A stretch of 64,000 nucleotides of DNA, from assembly GCA_025917655.1 (NCBI GenBank), contig CP084618.1:868001-932000 (forward strand), written 5' to 3'. The stretch is from Chlorella sorokiniana. Its lineage: Eukaryota; Chlorophyta; Trebouxiophyceae; Chlorellales; Chlorellaceae. Positions 34,534-47,900 of this stretch are shown here, piece after piece (the stretch's first letter is position 1; the number at the start of each line of letters is the position of its first letter). The notes under the pieces are model-generated. The model was not told the origin of the DNA and ran no database searches. It worked only from the letters and a program-made list of their open reading frames with translations. Made by a program: the position numbers and the translations under genes.

Positions 34534-37500
34534 TCATACGAAGTTGGAGGGCGTGCCCACAGCCGCCAGGTCAGCGACGTCTGGCGCCATGGGGATGAGC
34601 GTGAGAACCGCAAACACGATGAGCGCCGCCGCGCGCGCGCCGCCGCTCGCTGATGCCGCTCACCTCGTCCTGGATGTATTGCTCTGCAGACGGGCAGTAC
34701 TAAGGGGATCCAGTGAGTGTGTGGGTGCGCGGTTCAAGGCGAGGAGGGTGGCCGGGGGGGCGGCGCACATCAACACAACTGTGGCCAGCAATCCCGCAGG
34801 GATGCGATAAGACGGCCCCCCCTCCGCCGCCGCTTGTGAAGCGGCCCCGGCCTGGTCCGGGCTGCCCTGCTTCAACGAGCGCAGGCAACCGCTCGAGTGA
34901 TGCCCCTTGCTCCTCCCAGTCGATTCCCCGCCTCCGGCCAACTCCCAACCAGTCCCCAGTCGACCGGCTGGCTGACCCGCGGTCCAACCCCAGCCATGCC
35001 CAGACCCAGGGCCAGCCTCACATCTTCCCCCAACCAAAGCTCGAAACATCCAAAACGCTCCCCAGTCAGCCGGGCGTGCTCACCGGCGGTGCGCTGGCAG
35101 ATGAGGACGTAGAGGCCGAATGGAAGAGCCAGGGAGGAGCCCAGCAGGCCCAGGCCCAGCCCCACGTATGACAGCAACGAGCTGACCGCCAGCGCGCTGC
35201 GCCCAAAGGCGGACTGCGCGGGGGAGACCACCATGGAAGGGGGTGAAAGGTCGGAGGGGGTGCGCCTGACAGGCATCTTGCGGTGTGCATCCTCAAGCGC
35301 TCGCCTTCCCCACAATAAATGCAAAAATCTGCGCAAACAACTGCGCCCGAAACGCACGCACACACACCTAGCCCGCTGCACCGCAGGCTCACCAGCATTG
35401 CTCGTCCGCCGTCGAGGTTGCCCACCGGCAGGCAGTTGAGCGCGGTGGTGATGAGGCCGCACCAGCCGCCCACCAGCAGCGGCGACACGAACACCTGAGC
35501 ATGCGACAGCGCCTCTGCAGCGGACGTGGGGTCAGGGTGGGGGAGGGGGAGACGTGGCTGAGCAGAGTGGAATGCAAGCAGGGCGAATGCTGCTGAGGGG
35601 ACTGGACGGCAGGAAGATGCTGGGCGGCAAGAGCGTTTCGGCTCCGCCCGCACAGAACACCGGCGGGCCGGCAGCAAGCAGCAGCAGGGCAGGCAGCGCC
35701 GACAGGAAGAAAGCGTCGGGCGTCGGGCGTCTGCCAGCGCACCGCTTCCCAGGCCCAGCTTGGCCAGTCCTCCCAGCAAAAGGCTGCCTTGGAACAGCTG
35801 GGCGGGGACAGGCACCAAGCCAGGCTGCAGCAGGGAGGTTTGAAAGTCGGCCATGAGGCTTTAGGCTGAGACAGGGCAGGTTCACTTGCAGCGCTCGAGC
35901 CGTCGCCTCGCTGACCCCACGCCCCGCTCGCAACACGCTGCTTCCTGCCCTGTCCTTCTTGTGTTGAGCCCGATGCTGCTGCGACAGGCAGGGCAGGGCA
36001 GGGCAGGGCAGGAATCGGCAGCACGGGGCTCACCTCTGGAGTGGCGCCGCCGTGGGAGGCGGCCAGTCCGGCCAGGAAGAGGGCGAGGAGGTGACGCCCC
36101 GCGGCGAGCGCCGAGGCTGAGAAGTCGAACAGGTCGGTGCGAGTGCGCACCATCGACTTGAGCTGCGGCAGGTGTGTGTGTGTGGGGGTTAGGGTGTGTG
36201 TGTGTGTGTGTGGGGGGGGCGGGGGTTCAGGAAGGAAGGAAAGGAGTCGGATCATGATCAGGGGTACGAAGGAAGGGGGTTCACACCATCAGAGATGTGT
36301 GCTTGTGGGGGTGGCGACCCGAAACGCAGTGGCGAGCACGGCTAGCCCAGGAGGCACGGGGCTGGTGCTGGGAAGGGCGAAACACAGCCGGCCCTCCCGC
36401 CCCTGCCAGCTCAGCACAAGTGCATGCCGTCGCGCGCAGGGGGCCACCGGCACACGACTGGGGTACCCCCTGGCAGCACATGCCACTCAGTCTGTTATGA
36501 TACATGTACGTCATGGGAAACCGCGGCGGCAGGCAGCCCACCTGCGTGACCGAGCCAAAGGTGCCCAGCTGGGAGTTGGGGATGAGGAAGGAGGGCGCAA
36601 TCTTGATGCCACGAGCCGCCGCCACCGCCGCATGCGTCACCTCATGGACCAACTGGAGGGGGGGGGGGGGGCAGGGGGATGAGGGAAGGGGGTTTGCGAG
36701 GGGGGCACGCACGGTTTGCAGGTTGCAGCCGCAGCGGCGGGTCCAACAGCAGAGCCCCAGCGTCACAACGGGTCCAAGCTGCTGCGGGGGCGAGCAGCGG
36801 ACGGAGGTGCCGTGCAGAAGCTGTCGGGAAGCTGGGCGCACCTGCGGCAGCAGCGTGACCATGAAGACGTTGCCGGTGGAGGAGAGGAAGGGGATGGGGT
36901 CGTACGTCTCCAGCCCAGGCGGCAGCACATCCGCGTTCAGGTTGGCGGGGTTGGCCAGCCACTGCAGCGTCTCCTGCACTCGGAACAGCAGTGGTGTGTG
37001 TGTGTGTGTGTGTGTGGAGGGAGCTTGGATGCTTTACCAGCGGGCACAAAGCAGCTCGGCAGGGGGTGCACGCCAGCCAGTAACAAGGGCAAGCCCAGAC
37101 GGCAAGCCCATGCCATGGCTTACCTTGGGCAGCAGGCCGATGTTGGCTGCCAGGCCAAACTGCAGCGTGGAGCCCAGCGTGAGGAGCAGCAGCAGCGCGG
37201 CGGCGCGCGCGTCCACCCGCGGTGGGCGCCGGCTGCGCGCCGCCGCGGGCAGGATCTCAAACTGCACGCGCGGCTCGGGCCGCTCGCCGCCGCCGCCCAT
37301 CTGCATCTCCTCCAGCATGCTCTCCGTGTCTTCCACCAACCGAACGACATACTTGTCGCCTGAAGGGAGAAGATCCGAAAACAGCAGGCAACTAAGAGGA
37401 ATGGGAAGTGCGGAAAGCGCCGGCAGGGGGCTGGGGGCGCAGCGGGTGCAGGCCCGCCCTTCAGCCACTGCCCCTTACCCAACCCCCGCTTCTTGCCGAT

Positions 37501-38990
37501 CCGCTGCTGCCCACACATGCGCCTCCACTGCTGCCACCCACATTGGCCAGCCTGTACACCCGCATTGCATCCCCCTGGTCCGCCGCTGCTGCAAGCCCGC
37601 CATCCAACGATCCCAACGCCCCCTCCCCCAAAAAGAAAAAAGATAACACACACAGAAAACGTTACTCGTTCACCCTTCCAAACATGAAGCTCCCCTCTTA
37701 GAACCCAGCTGCCAGACCCCGCCCGCCCGGGACTCACCAAACATGGCGGCCACCTTGTCGCACACCTCGCGGAACACCTCCTCCCGCCTGCCGCGCAGGT
37801 TGCCGCGCACCACCACCCCCAGCTCCAGCGACTGCATGGCCAGCGGCCGCGTCTCCGTCACCCAGAAGGTGGTGGCGCCAAACACGCTCTCCTTTATCTT
37901 CCTGCGGGGCTCAGCCGGGGTCAACCAGAGTTGGGGCGAGAGGTGGAAGGGACGCGATGCCAGTTTGACCAGGCCAGAGGGTGGGTTTGGGGAGGCTTGC
38001 AAGGGTGTGTTGGGGCCCAGCGAGCAAGATCGACACCGTGAAGGCTGCCCCCAAACCGCCGCTCAGTCCCCATGGCCAAGCCGCGACCGCGGCGGCCCCA
38101 GCCGGCCTCACTTGAGGTCTTCTGCATCCACCCCCTTGGTGCCGCTCATGGCGCTGTACAGGTTGGCCAGCTCCTGCCGCATGGCCTGCTCCCCGAGCGT
38201 TCCCTTCTTGCCCTCCTCCTCCTCAGCCAGCTTCTTCGCCTGCGGCAGCGGCAACGGCGGCCCTCAGCTGCTGGTGCCGGTGGTAGCCGCAGCAAGCGCG
38301 GGCCATGCAGCGACCGCATGCTGCGCGCTGGTGCCGCAGGTGTACGGCTGAGCTGGCGAGCCGCCACGACAGCCGGCCAGGCATCGACGCCAAGTCACGG
38401 GTTCCGGCCCCCACCTGCTCGACGATGCGCTCTATGGAGTCGGCGATGCGGGTCTGCACCTCCTTGCTGCTGGCGGCGGAGCCGAGCTTCTCGGCGCGAG
38501 CAGCCTCCGCCTCTGCCAGCTGCCGCAGCACCGAGGCGTCGATGGAGATGCGGGCGCCGGCGCCCTCTTCCTTCTTGGCCTCCTGCTGCTGCAGCAGAGC
38601 ACGTGCGTGATGAGGGGGCTGATGCACAGGGTGAAACAGGAGGGAGGCCGACCACACGGCGGCAGCGGCGGCGGCAGCAGGCGGCAGCGGCAGCGGGGCC
38701 CGGCTCCACTCCAGCCAGCGCCCCACCTGCGGCTCCTCCTGCTTCTCCTCCTCGATTCCCAACAGGGCATCCAGGTCCGCCATAGTCTGCTTGATAGAAG
38801 GTTTTGGGCCGCTGGCAGAAGGGGCTGCCGTGGTGGCTCCCGCGGAGCTGTCCTCGCTGCTGCCAGTGAGAGACGCGGTCGCCAGCCGCAGTGAACGACC
38901 CTGCTGCCGGGCCAGCCGGGACTGCGCCCGCCTGGAAGCAAGCAGCGGGCTTCCTGTTCCAGCAGCAAGGCTGGCTTGTAGGCAGCGCAT
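34534..38990 (-). CDS. EGY-family site-2-protease-like metalloprotease (M50), plastid
   Basis: Intramembrane zinc protease related to Arabidopsis EGY1-3, which act in thylakoid development. The ATG at 38988-38990 begins a transit-peptide-like stretch (MRCLQASLAAGTGSPLLAS, Arg/Ser-rich), then MADLDALLGIEEEKQEE and a charged coiled-coil-like region. The family region follows: FGATTFWVTETRPLAMQSLE and VVVRGNLRGRREEV (about 37760-37880), KYVVRLVEDTESMLEEMQ, a first hydrophobic segment, LVHEVTHAAVAAA (about 36620-36655) with an intact HExxH, FLIPNSQLGTFGSVTQ, LFQGSLLLGGLAKLG, and NCLPVGNLDGGRAM (35400-35440) with the second metal-ligand motif. The C-terminus has LPFGLYVLICQR, then a last hydrophobic helix (AAALIVFAVLTLIPMAP); stop TGA 34534-34536. 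Both catalytic motifs are present, so activity is expected. It reads almost without frame slips. EGY1-like is my best guess within the family. Confidence 0.9.
36992..37016. repeat. (TG)n microsatellite in an EGY intron
   Basis: About 11 uninterrupted TG units. A similar TG run lies at about 36174-36210 in another intron of the same gene. On the gene's sense strand these are CA runs. Confidence 0.8.
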
Positions 38991-39337
38991 TGTGCTTTGG
39001 CCTGTGCAAGCTCAATGCCGGTGATCAGCAGCAAGCAGAACGGCAGGGTGTAAAAACAAGGCTGGGTGGCTGCTGCGTTGTAGGGTCCTTCTCGGCTGCG
39101 CTGCGGACTGCTCGTAAAAGTAGGGGGATCGAGCGGGCGTCTGCAATTACTGCATGGCTCGGGCTGCGCCCCCAATCGAGCTGACGCCCACACCTGGCGC
39201 CAGCACGTCAAGCCCTCCGTGCGGCTGACAAATGACCTTTCAGTCATGACAAACTGACAATCGCAGTGCTTGGGTTCGCGCATGGGTATACAGCACGGGT
39301 GCATTGTGCTGTGCACCCAACAACTGGCTGCAGCGCG
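38991..39337. other. Spacer between STIMATE-family stop and EGY start
   Basis: A 347-bp gap between two leftward genes, holding one 3' UTR and one promoter. Nothing recognisable inside. Confidence 0.4.
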
Positions 39338-41243
39338 TCAGACTGCCGCACTGCGCTGCGCTGCCGACCCTAGCAAGGACACGTGCGGCTCCGCGGCCGG
39401 CCCCGTCTCCGCAAGGCCCGTCTCCTTTGCCTCCAGCCCGCCCTGCCCCTTCCACTTGAGCACCAGGTCCTGGATTAGGGCCTGCGCCACGTGCGTCGCA
39501 AGGCCAGCGTGAGGGACGAGCGCGGGGCGGTGGCAGAGCGCGGGGCGGCTTCTGGAGCAGCGGCAGGCTCCCTCGGCCGCGAGATGATGCCGCCAAGCGC
39601 GAGCCACACACCAGCCGCTCTCACCTGGCACACGTTGAGCAGCAGGGGGCAGCAGATCATGACCATGTAGAGCTCCGCGGTGGGGTGCCCCTCAAACAGG
39701 CGGTCGAGCCCCTGCAGCAGCACGGCGCGGCAGGGCAGAGAGGCGGGGCGCCCGCAGCCGTCGGCGCCCAGACAGTTCGGGACGGCGAGCCTCCACGCAA
39801 AGGCAGGCAGAGCAACATGTGCAAGCAGCCGTGCTCCACAGGCGGCTTGGCGCGAGGGCAGCGGCCGCAGGAGCATGCTGGCCTGTGTCATTGCTGAGCC
39901 ATGCTGTGCCCCGATGTGCATGCTGTGCCGCGCAGCCCACCTGAGCCACGTGCACCAGCAGGGGCCCCAGGAGCACGACCAGGGTGCCGCAGCAGGCGCG
40001 CGCCGCCACCACGCAGGCCACCCACTCCCCCAGCTGCAGGCCCCAGCGGCGGTACGAGGGCGGCTCGCCTGCACACAGGCGGTACAGCAGGGTGGAGCGT
40101 ATGTCGGGCAGCGTGACAGGTGCAGCCTGCATCGGCCGGTGTCGCCAGCCAGGCACACGGCGCTGGCCCACATGCCCTTCCATCTGTCAACAGGCCAAGC
40201 GCCTGCCGCCTGGAGAGACAGCGTGGCTGTGGCACGGCTGGCTGGTGCAGCAGCGCACGCATCGCCAGATCCTTACAACCACTCCCTGGCTCACCGTAGC
40301 TGCCGCACAGCTGCAGGGCGGTGTACCACGGTTCGGTGGCGGTGGCGGCCGCGCTGCCATCTGGCGGCAGGGCCTCCTGGTAGGGTGGGCCGTACCGCTC
40401 TCCGTACCGCCGCGCCCCCACAGCGCCGCCTTGTGGAAGGAGATGGTCAGCAGCAGGCCGATGGTGGTGTCTGCAGCGTGAAGAGAGGGGGCCACCAAGG
40501 TTAAATCCTGGCTGCATGCTGGCTGGGCCCAGGGCACATCCACAGCAGGCCAGCCGCGAGCATCAAGTTGGGGCGTGCCCATGCTGGCGGCTTTGTGGAG
40601 GCGTGCCCTCAACGGGCGCCGCAGCAGAGCGAGGGAATGCAAGAAAAGCAGGTGCATGCTGGTGCAGAGACGCTGCTCACCAAAGACAAAGGCGACGGCA
40701 TACCAGCCGCACTCCGATGTGGAACCCGACTGCACGCTGCGGTGCGCTATGATGGCAATCAGCATGCCTGGAGGGTGCAAATTGGGTGCGTCAGGGAGGG
40801 GACAGAGCCGCAGGCAGGCAGGTGTGGGCGTGTGACAGCTGCGCCTGGGGATGCCAGGAGATGCGTGCGAGTGCGTGCTTGCAGAGGAGCGCAGCGCGGC
40901 CTCTCTGGGTGCCGCACCGCAGATGTGCGCAGCGAGCATGGAGATGGCCTGCTTGGACACGTCCAGGCCCCAGATGTTGAGGGGACGCTGCGGCCGCTCG
41001 ATGTGCCTGCAGGCGTCGCCACGGGCGAGCGACGGCTTGAAGATGGGGAGGCAGCGCTGGCTGGCGGGTGCTGCGCGGCGCACGCAGGCAGGTGGCTGCC
41101 CGAACCCTGGAATACACGCTGTGCGGTCACCTTTTGTACAGCAGCGAGGCGAGGGCCAGCGCAGCCAGCAGCAGCTGGGCGCCGAGGGCCGCAGGGCCCG
41201 CCAGCAGGCGGCACTGCGCAGCCGTCTGGTCGCCGGTGCCCAT
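39338..41243 (-). CDS. STIMATE/TMEM110-family multi-pass membrane protein
   Basis: Human STIMATE (TMEM110) is an ER membrane protein that promotes STIM1 activation at ER-plasma membrane junctions. Exons line up with it: the ATG at 41241-41243 (MGTGDQTAAQCRLLAG) leads into a first membrane helix (LLLAALALASLLYKR), then RPQRPLNIWGLDVSKQAISM (about 40930-41000; the family motif, W-DTSKQ in animals), GMLIAIIAHRSVQ, YAVAFVFDTTIGLLLTISFH, RRWGLQLGEWVACVVAA, LVVLLGPLLVHVAQ, and ELYMVMICCPLLLNVCQALI (about 39610-39675). The C-terminal tail is soluble and acidic to polar, ending at TGA 39338-39340. About five membrane segments are visible. The role in algae is unknown; calcium signalling is only an extrapolation. 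Confidence 0.82.
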
Positions 41244-41903
41244 GGCGCCCTGGCAGTTGAGCCAGCTGGAGTAGAACCGCTGCAAGTCTAGCTGGTACAA
41301 TATACTGAAGGCAAATACCTGGCTTGCGAACAGTAGCCGAAGAACCGCAGACGAAGCGTGGGGCAGGGGAGCCGGAGGGTGATTGAAGGCTTCAAAGGAC
41401 GCTTGCACGTGATCAATGTGCGCACGGCTGCTTGGCGAGACTGCCGGTTGGCTTTGACTGGAGTGAGCAGTGCGGGTCCTGTAGTGCGGAAGTGGCGCAA
41501 CAGCCAGACTGGTGAAATCGCAATGTGCAATCATGGGTGTGTTTGAATTCGCGTTATTCAACCGCTGATATTGCAGCCGCTCCTGTTTGGCGACAGTGAC
41601 TTTGTTGTGTCTTTCCGACGCTGTCCACAAGCCTTGTCAGCTGTCTCAGCATATCGACGATAGTGCTCGCAGTTTCGTAGCAACTCCTTGAAGGCGAGTC
41701 GCTTCTGCATGCTGGATTGTTAGTGCTGCTGGAGCCCTGCAGCCCTCGAGAGCGTCCTACCATACTGTCGTGCAATCATCGTCGCCTTGGGATCGATCCA
41801 AGCACGCAACAGTGGTTTGAGATGCTGACCTCCAGACTGCCGCCAGTGCCGCCACCCCCGCCGCCCTGCTAACAGGTTTCCGAGGCTCTGCAGAGCGGGT
41901 GGC
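41244..41903. promoter_or_regulatory. Divergent promoter region, STIMATE-family gene and MTR4
   Basis: 660 bp between the 5' ends of two divergent genes. The minus-strand frame stays open for a while upstream of the STIMATE-family ATG without homology. The right end may contain an upstream MTR4 exon, because CTAACAG and CTGCAG acceptor-like sites lie at about 41870-41893. Confidence 0.4.
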
Positions 41904-44900
41904 ATGGAGGCCACACCAGAGGGCCTTGCGCGGCGGCAGCCGCTGCACGCGAGGCGCTCAAGGCAAAGAAGCGCAGCCTGGAGGTGCGGCGGCTGTGCAA
42001 GGGCCGAGCAGTAGCGCGCTGTGGCGCCCTCGGCTCTCGCTTTGACTCTTGCCAGCGACCCGCGGGCGGAAGCCTCCAACGACGCCCATTGCTGCTGCTG
42101 GCTGGGGAGGTGCGAGAGCTGACGCACCAGTTTTTGTATCTCTGTTTCAGGCGGCAGTGGGCGCTGCGGCAGCGAAGAAGCCGGCGCTTGCGCGGCCGCC
42201 GCCCAGCTGCTCGCACCAGGTGGCGGTGCCGCCCGACTACGACGTGGCAGCTGCCGAGAAGGCGCTGGACCCGGCGCTGCACGGTGAATCGCAAGTGGCA
42301 TGACAGGCGGGGGGTGGCTGCGCTGGCTTCAGGCCGCTTGCCCGGGCGCAGGCAGCTGCCACGCGCCGAACCTCTGAAGTGTGCCCCCGCCCCCTTCTGG
42401 CCCCCCCCGTGCTGATCCAGGGACGATGGAGGAGCCTCGCTGGGAGGGGGACCTGGCCAAGCAGTACCCTTTCACCCTGGATCCCTTCCAATCGACCGCC
42501 ATCGCCTGCATCGAGCGACGCGAGTCGGTGCTGGTGGCGGCACACACCTCTGGTGCGACCCTGGCGGCCTCCCGCCACCCGCATGCCGCTCTTGGCTCCG
42601 CCTGCAGAGTTTGCTGGGTTGTCACCGGTTGTGGGCGTGTGTGGATGCCCTGATGCACTGGTCTTCCTGCATGCTGCCAAGGGGGGTGCTCAACCATAGC
42701 CCTGTTGCTCGTACTGCGGCAGGCGCCCGTGGCCCCCGCCTCGGCCGCCGCTGCTGTGTTGTGAGCCGCATCCTCTCTTCCCCGGTGGCCACGCCCGGCG
42801 CCAGCACGTCCCCGCACCGGTGCACCTTCAACTCGCCGCTGTGCCTCCGCCCCCTCCCTCCCGCGCAGCCGGCAAGACGGTTGTCGCTGAGTACGCGATA
42901 GCCAAGGCGCTGGCGGCTGGCGCGCGCTGCGTCTACACCTCACCATTAAAGGCGCTCAGCAATCAGAAGTTTCGGGAGCTGGCGGAAGAGTTTGGGGACG
43001 TGGGGCTGATGACGGGTGGGTGCTTCTGCCGGGGGCAGAGCTGTTTGACAGAGCCCTCCTCTAGGCTTTGGGCCATTTGCAGGCTTTATGCTGTTTGTGG
43101 CATTTGAATGGGTCGCTTGGGGTGGACCGGTCTATTCCCGGCCGAAGGGGAAGGTGGCGTTGGTCCATCTGTTGGCTCTGTGCGGGGCTGCAAGTTAGAG
43201 CGGGTATCTGCGAAGCTTGCGGTCCGGCAAAATTCGACAGCCCGCCGGCTCCGCACTGTGCTCCCGCCGCCAGTGTGCTCTGCAGCCCCCTCCCCCAAGA
43301 AGTCAAGCCATTTAAGCCAATTCATCCAGTCAGGAAATATACTCAGCATTAGCAACGCAACCAACGGCATGCCCCCGCTTGCCACCTCCGACGTGCAGGC
43401 GACGTGACGCTCAACCCGGAGGCACGCTGCATGGTGATGACCACCGAGATCCTGCGCTCCATGATCTACCGAGGATCCGAGTTCCTGCGGTATGCTGTAC
43501 CGCTGTACCGCTGTACTGCTGTGCCTGTACCACTGTAGCACGTGGTGGAATGAGGGAGTGTGTCAGATTGGATCGACCGCGTGATGCCGTAACGACACGC
43601 GCGCAGCCGGCTGCGCCTCCCTTGTCCGGTGTTTGCCGCGAGCGTCCTGCTTGGGGAGGTCCAGGGCCATCACGTGGAACCGACGCCGGCGGCCGCAGGC
43701 GCAGCCTCCACGGCTGCAGCCCTCCCGCACGGCCGCCTGCTGTGCGCAGGCTGTTTTTTGTTATGTAATCAAGCGTTCTTTGACCCCCTCCCCCATCTTC
43801 ATTCGAAACCTTCCATTGTCCCTTCCCCCAGGGAGATCTCCTGGGTGGTATTTGACGAGGTGCACTACATGCAGGACAGGGAGCGCGGCGTGGTGAGCGG
43901 CCGCGCTGTGCTCACGCTGTGCTCAAGCTGCGCTCGTGCTGTGCTCGCACCGAGGTCAAGCAGCGCAGCAGGCGGCCCTGCGCTGCACGCCCATCCTTCC
44001 CGGCTAGGGAGCGCGTCGCCTGCGGGCAGCAGCCTGCTCAGCATGCCGCACCTGCCACTCGCGTGGACTGTCTTGCTCTGTGGCTGGCGTGTCTGACGGG
44101 TGCTGCCCGAGTGCCCCTTTGTCTCCCTGCAGGTCTGGGAGGAGACCATCATATTTATGCCTAAGGACAGCCGCATGGTCTTCCTCAGGTGCCCCATCTT
44201 GTTTGTTGTATGCTGCTCTCATTTTTTCATGTTTTCGGTTCGTGCTAAAGGGGCTGGACTGTCTGGCGGCGGCAAGGCCTGCAACCCGCATCCGTGCGAG
44301 GCGCCTGTCTCCTGCTCTGCCAGCTCACCCCACTGTCGGCTGTTTTGGGCGCTGCTGGGCCGCCGCCCCTTAGCCCACGCCTGATCCCTGCCCCTCCCCA
44401 CGCGCCGCCTTCCCGCTGCGCAGCGCCACCCTGCCCAACGCCTTCCAGTTTGCGCAGTGGGTCTCATACCTGCACACCCAGCCCTGCCACGTGGTGTACA
44501 CTGGTGGGTGGCACGCAGACCGCTGCTGTTGCAGCTGTTGCAGCAGGCTGGGGCGGTGCAGCTGCGGCACGCTCCTGCCAGGGCGGTACGGCTGCGGTGC
44601 ACGTGGTTGCCGGGTCCCTGCGTCTGCCCAGCTCGCCGACTCTGCTGCGCTGCGGCCGTCAGCGGCCTCCGCCCACCCTCCTGTTCCTGCTGCCCTCTCC
44701 ACACCAACGAGCGCTCACGCTCTTGTGTGCACCCTCCTGCTTGCCCCGCCAGACTACCGCCCCACCCCTCTCGTGCACTACGCATTCCCCTCGGGCGGCA
44801 AGGGCCTCTACTTGGTGCGCTGCGCTGCGCCGCGCCGCGCTGCGCTGCGCTGCGCCACGCTGTCCCTCGCTGCACGCTTTGCGCATCGCAGCGCCGCATT

Positions 44901-47900
44901 TTCCTGCCTCCGCCGCGGGCAGTGCCTTTGTCAGCGGCGCCTCGCCGCCTTGCGGCCGCCAGCCTGCTCCCGCGCCTGCTCTGCCGCGCAGCACCGCCCT
45001 TCTGTGCAGCCACACATCCCTCCCCCCACATACACCCAACACGCACACTCCTCACCCCGCACCCACACACTATATCTTCTTGTTTACTACCGCAGCTGGT
45101 GGATGAGCAAGGCACCTTCCGGGAAGACAACTTTGACCGTATGCGCAAGGAGGTGGGGAGCCCTCTGGGCCAGTATCAGCAGCACCACCGGTGCCCCTTG
45201 CAGAAAGCTGGCTCCATGCATTTGTGCTGCTGTACTGCTTTTCACCGGGCCTGCCGGTGCGGACACCCTGCTAGCTGCCCGCCCAGCTAGTGTCGGTGTG
45301 TTTATCCTGGTGTCCCATTGCGGGCTGAAGCTTTTCCTTTGCTTCCGCTCCCCAGAACTTTCCAGAGTCCAACGGCGGCGGCATCGAGGGCCCTGCTGCC
45401 GCCGACGGCCCCAGGGACGGGCGGCGGGACGGCGGCGCCGGCCGCGGCGGGCGCGGCGGCCGTGGCGGCGACCAGGGTAGGCGATTCTTTGGGTGCCCGC
45501 CTGCCCCCCCCGCCTGCTGCGTGCGGCGCCTCTTATGCCATGCCCTGATACGCTCCCTGTAGCGCTGCCGCACTGTCCGCTTGTCAGTCCTCTTTGGCGA
45601 ATTTCTGACCCCCCCGCCCCCACCACCCACAAAACACAAAAGCAGACCGACGGCGGTCGGGCGGGGCGCGGCGGGCGCGGCCCCGGCGGCGACAGCAAGC
45701 AGGCGGGCGCGTCTGTGAGCGAGGACATCCAGAAGCTGGTGAAGCTTGTGCGCGACCGGCAGCTCTACCCCGCCATCGTCTTCTCCTTCTCCCGCAGGTG
45801 CGTCTCACTGGCCGGTCGCAGCCTTTTTCCTTGTCAAATCGTGAGCGGCCAGCAGCTGAATGCTCGGTGCCGGGCTCTGCATGGGCGGCAGCCCTGGGGC
45901 CCGGTGTCGGCCTGTCTGGACCGCCTCAACCAGAACTTTCGGCACCCCCAGGTTAACGGCCTTCCTTATCTCTTTCATTTGCGCCTGTACCGCAGGGAGT
46001 GCGAGCTGTACGCCGGGGATCTCGCTCGCTTCTTCGAGCGCCAGGGTGCCGACTTCAACACTCAGGTGGGGCCGCACAGGCGGCGTCGCATCTCTGTGTC
46101 CGCATCTGCCTGCACCGCTCTGTGTGGACCCCCCTTGCTGGCATTGCTTCCTTCTGTTTTCTGAGATGGGTGGCGGCTGGCCCCCGCCGCCCCGGCCGCC
46201 CCACCTCGCCCCTCCGACGTGTGGTTTTCGCTGCGTTCCCGACCCTCCACTGCTTGCCCGTTTCCATCCGTTGCGCAGGAGGAGAAGGCGGCGGTGGGGG
46301 AGGTGTTCAACAGCGCCATCAGCTGCCTACAGGAGGCTGACCGCACCCTGCCCTTCATACAGGCCATGCTGCCCATGCTGCAGGCCGGCATCGCCATGCA
46401 CCACAGCGGTGCGCTGCGCTTCCTTTGCCTGCTGCGCCTGCCCCGCACCGCGCTGGCCACTGTGCAGCGCGGCGGCATTGCCTGAGCGTGCGCTGGCTCT
46501 TGAGTGGCGGTCGTGGCCCTCAGCGGGATGGCATGGGAGCGGCGGGCAGTGTAGTGCAGTGGCCTTGGCACACCGTCGCCGCAGGCGTGGCACACGGGCG
46601 GCCGCAAACGCCTCGGCTGTCCTCTGCGGCACCCGCCCACCTCTCGTTGGCTTCGTGATGGGTCTGCTGCATCCATAAGTTGCGCTGCTCCCGCCTGCTG
46701 CAGGCCTGCTGCCCATTCTGAAGGAGCTGGTGGAGATTCTGTTCCAGGAGGGCTTCATCAAGGTGGGTGCTGACCTGGCGTTCACCGGGGCTGACCGTTG
46801 ACCGAGGGTCGACCGTTGACCGGGCCCCGGCGGCATACAGCTGGCTGCGCAAAGCCCAGCCGTCCCAGTTCCTATGCCCCCGCGCCTGTTTCTCCCCCTG
46901 ACTTCCTGCGCACCTATACCGCCCTCTGATAAGCACTGTACCGCCGCTCTCCGTTCCCGTACCGCGCAGGTGCTCTTCTCCACAGAGACGTTTGCCATGG
47001 GCCTCAACATGCCCGCCCGCACCGTCATCTTCACCGCGCTGCGCAAGTGGGACGGCGAGGAGAACAGGTGGGGAGGTGGGGGCCCTTTCTGGCGGTGTTT
47101 TTGGAGCAGCGGCTTCACAAGCTATGCAGCGACTGTCGCAGCAATCACAGCGGGAGTGGGAGACTTGGAGGCCAGCTGTCAGCGCATGCCGGGCGAAGAG
47201 GAGGGGGCTGAGGCATCAGCGCAGGGGGCGGGGTGGCCGGAGTGGGCTCACGCGTCACCTGTGGGTGGCCCCCAAAAGAATGAAACAGCACAGCTTCCCT
47301 GTACCCTCCTCCTCCTGCGCCTTTTTCAACATCGCAGGTGGATCGGCAGCGGGGAGTACATCCAGATGAGCGGGCGGGCGGGTGAGCCACGCTGTGCTGT
47401 GTGACGTGCACAGCGTGCATAGCGTGCTCAGCGTTTGACCTCTAGCCGGCGCAGTACACGGCCCCAGAACACCCCCCGCCAGTGCCAGCCCTCAATGCCA
47501 CCTGCCGTTCCTGTATGCTGCCTTGTGCCTGTGCGTGCGTCCCCTGTTCATGCCGCCGTGTGCCTGCGTGTGCATCGCAGGGCGGCGCGGCAAGGACGAC
47601 CGCGGCATGGTGCTGCTCATGGTGGACGACGCGCTCGAGGAGCCCACTGCGCGGTGGGTTGCCCATGTTGTTTGAGGAGGTTCTCTGTGTGCGTGTTTGT
47701 GTGTTGGGGTGGTGGTGGTGGTGGTGGTGTGTGTCTGTGTGTGTGTGGAGAAGGGGGGACGGAAGTGGGAAGGGGAGCAGGGTGGCTCCGTGGTGGGTTG
47801 GCCTGGCTTGCTGCCCTGCCCCGCCGCCGCCGCCGGCTCGCTCCGTGTTGCCCTTCCTCATTCTCCCTCGCCTGCCCTGCCTGGGGCCTTGCGGCGCACC

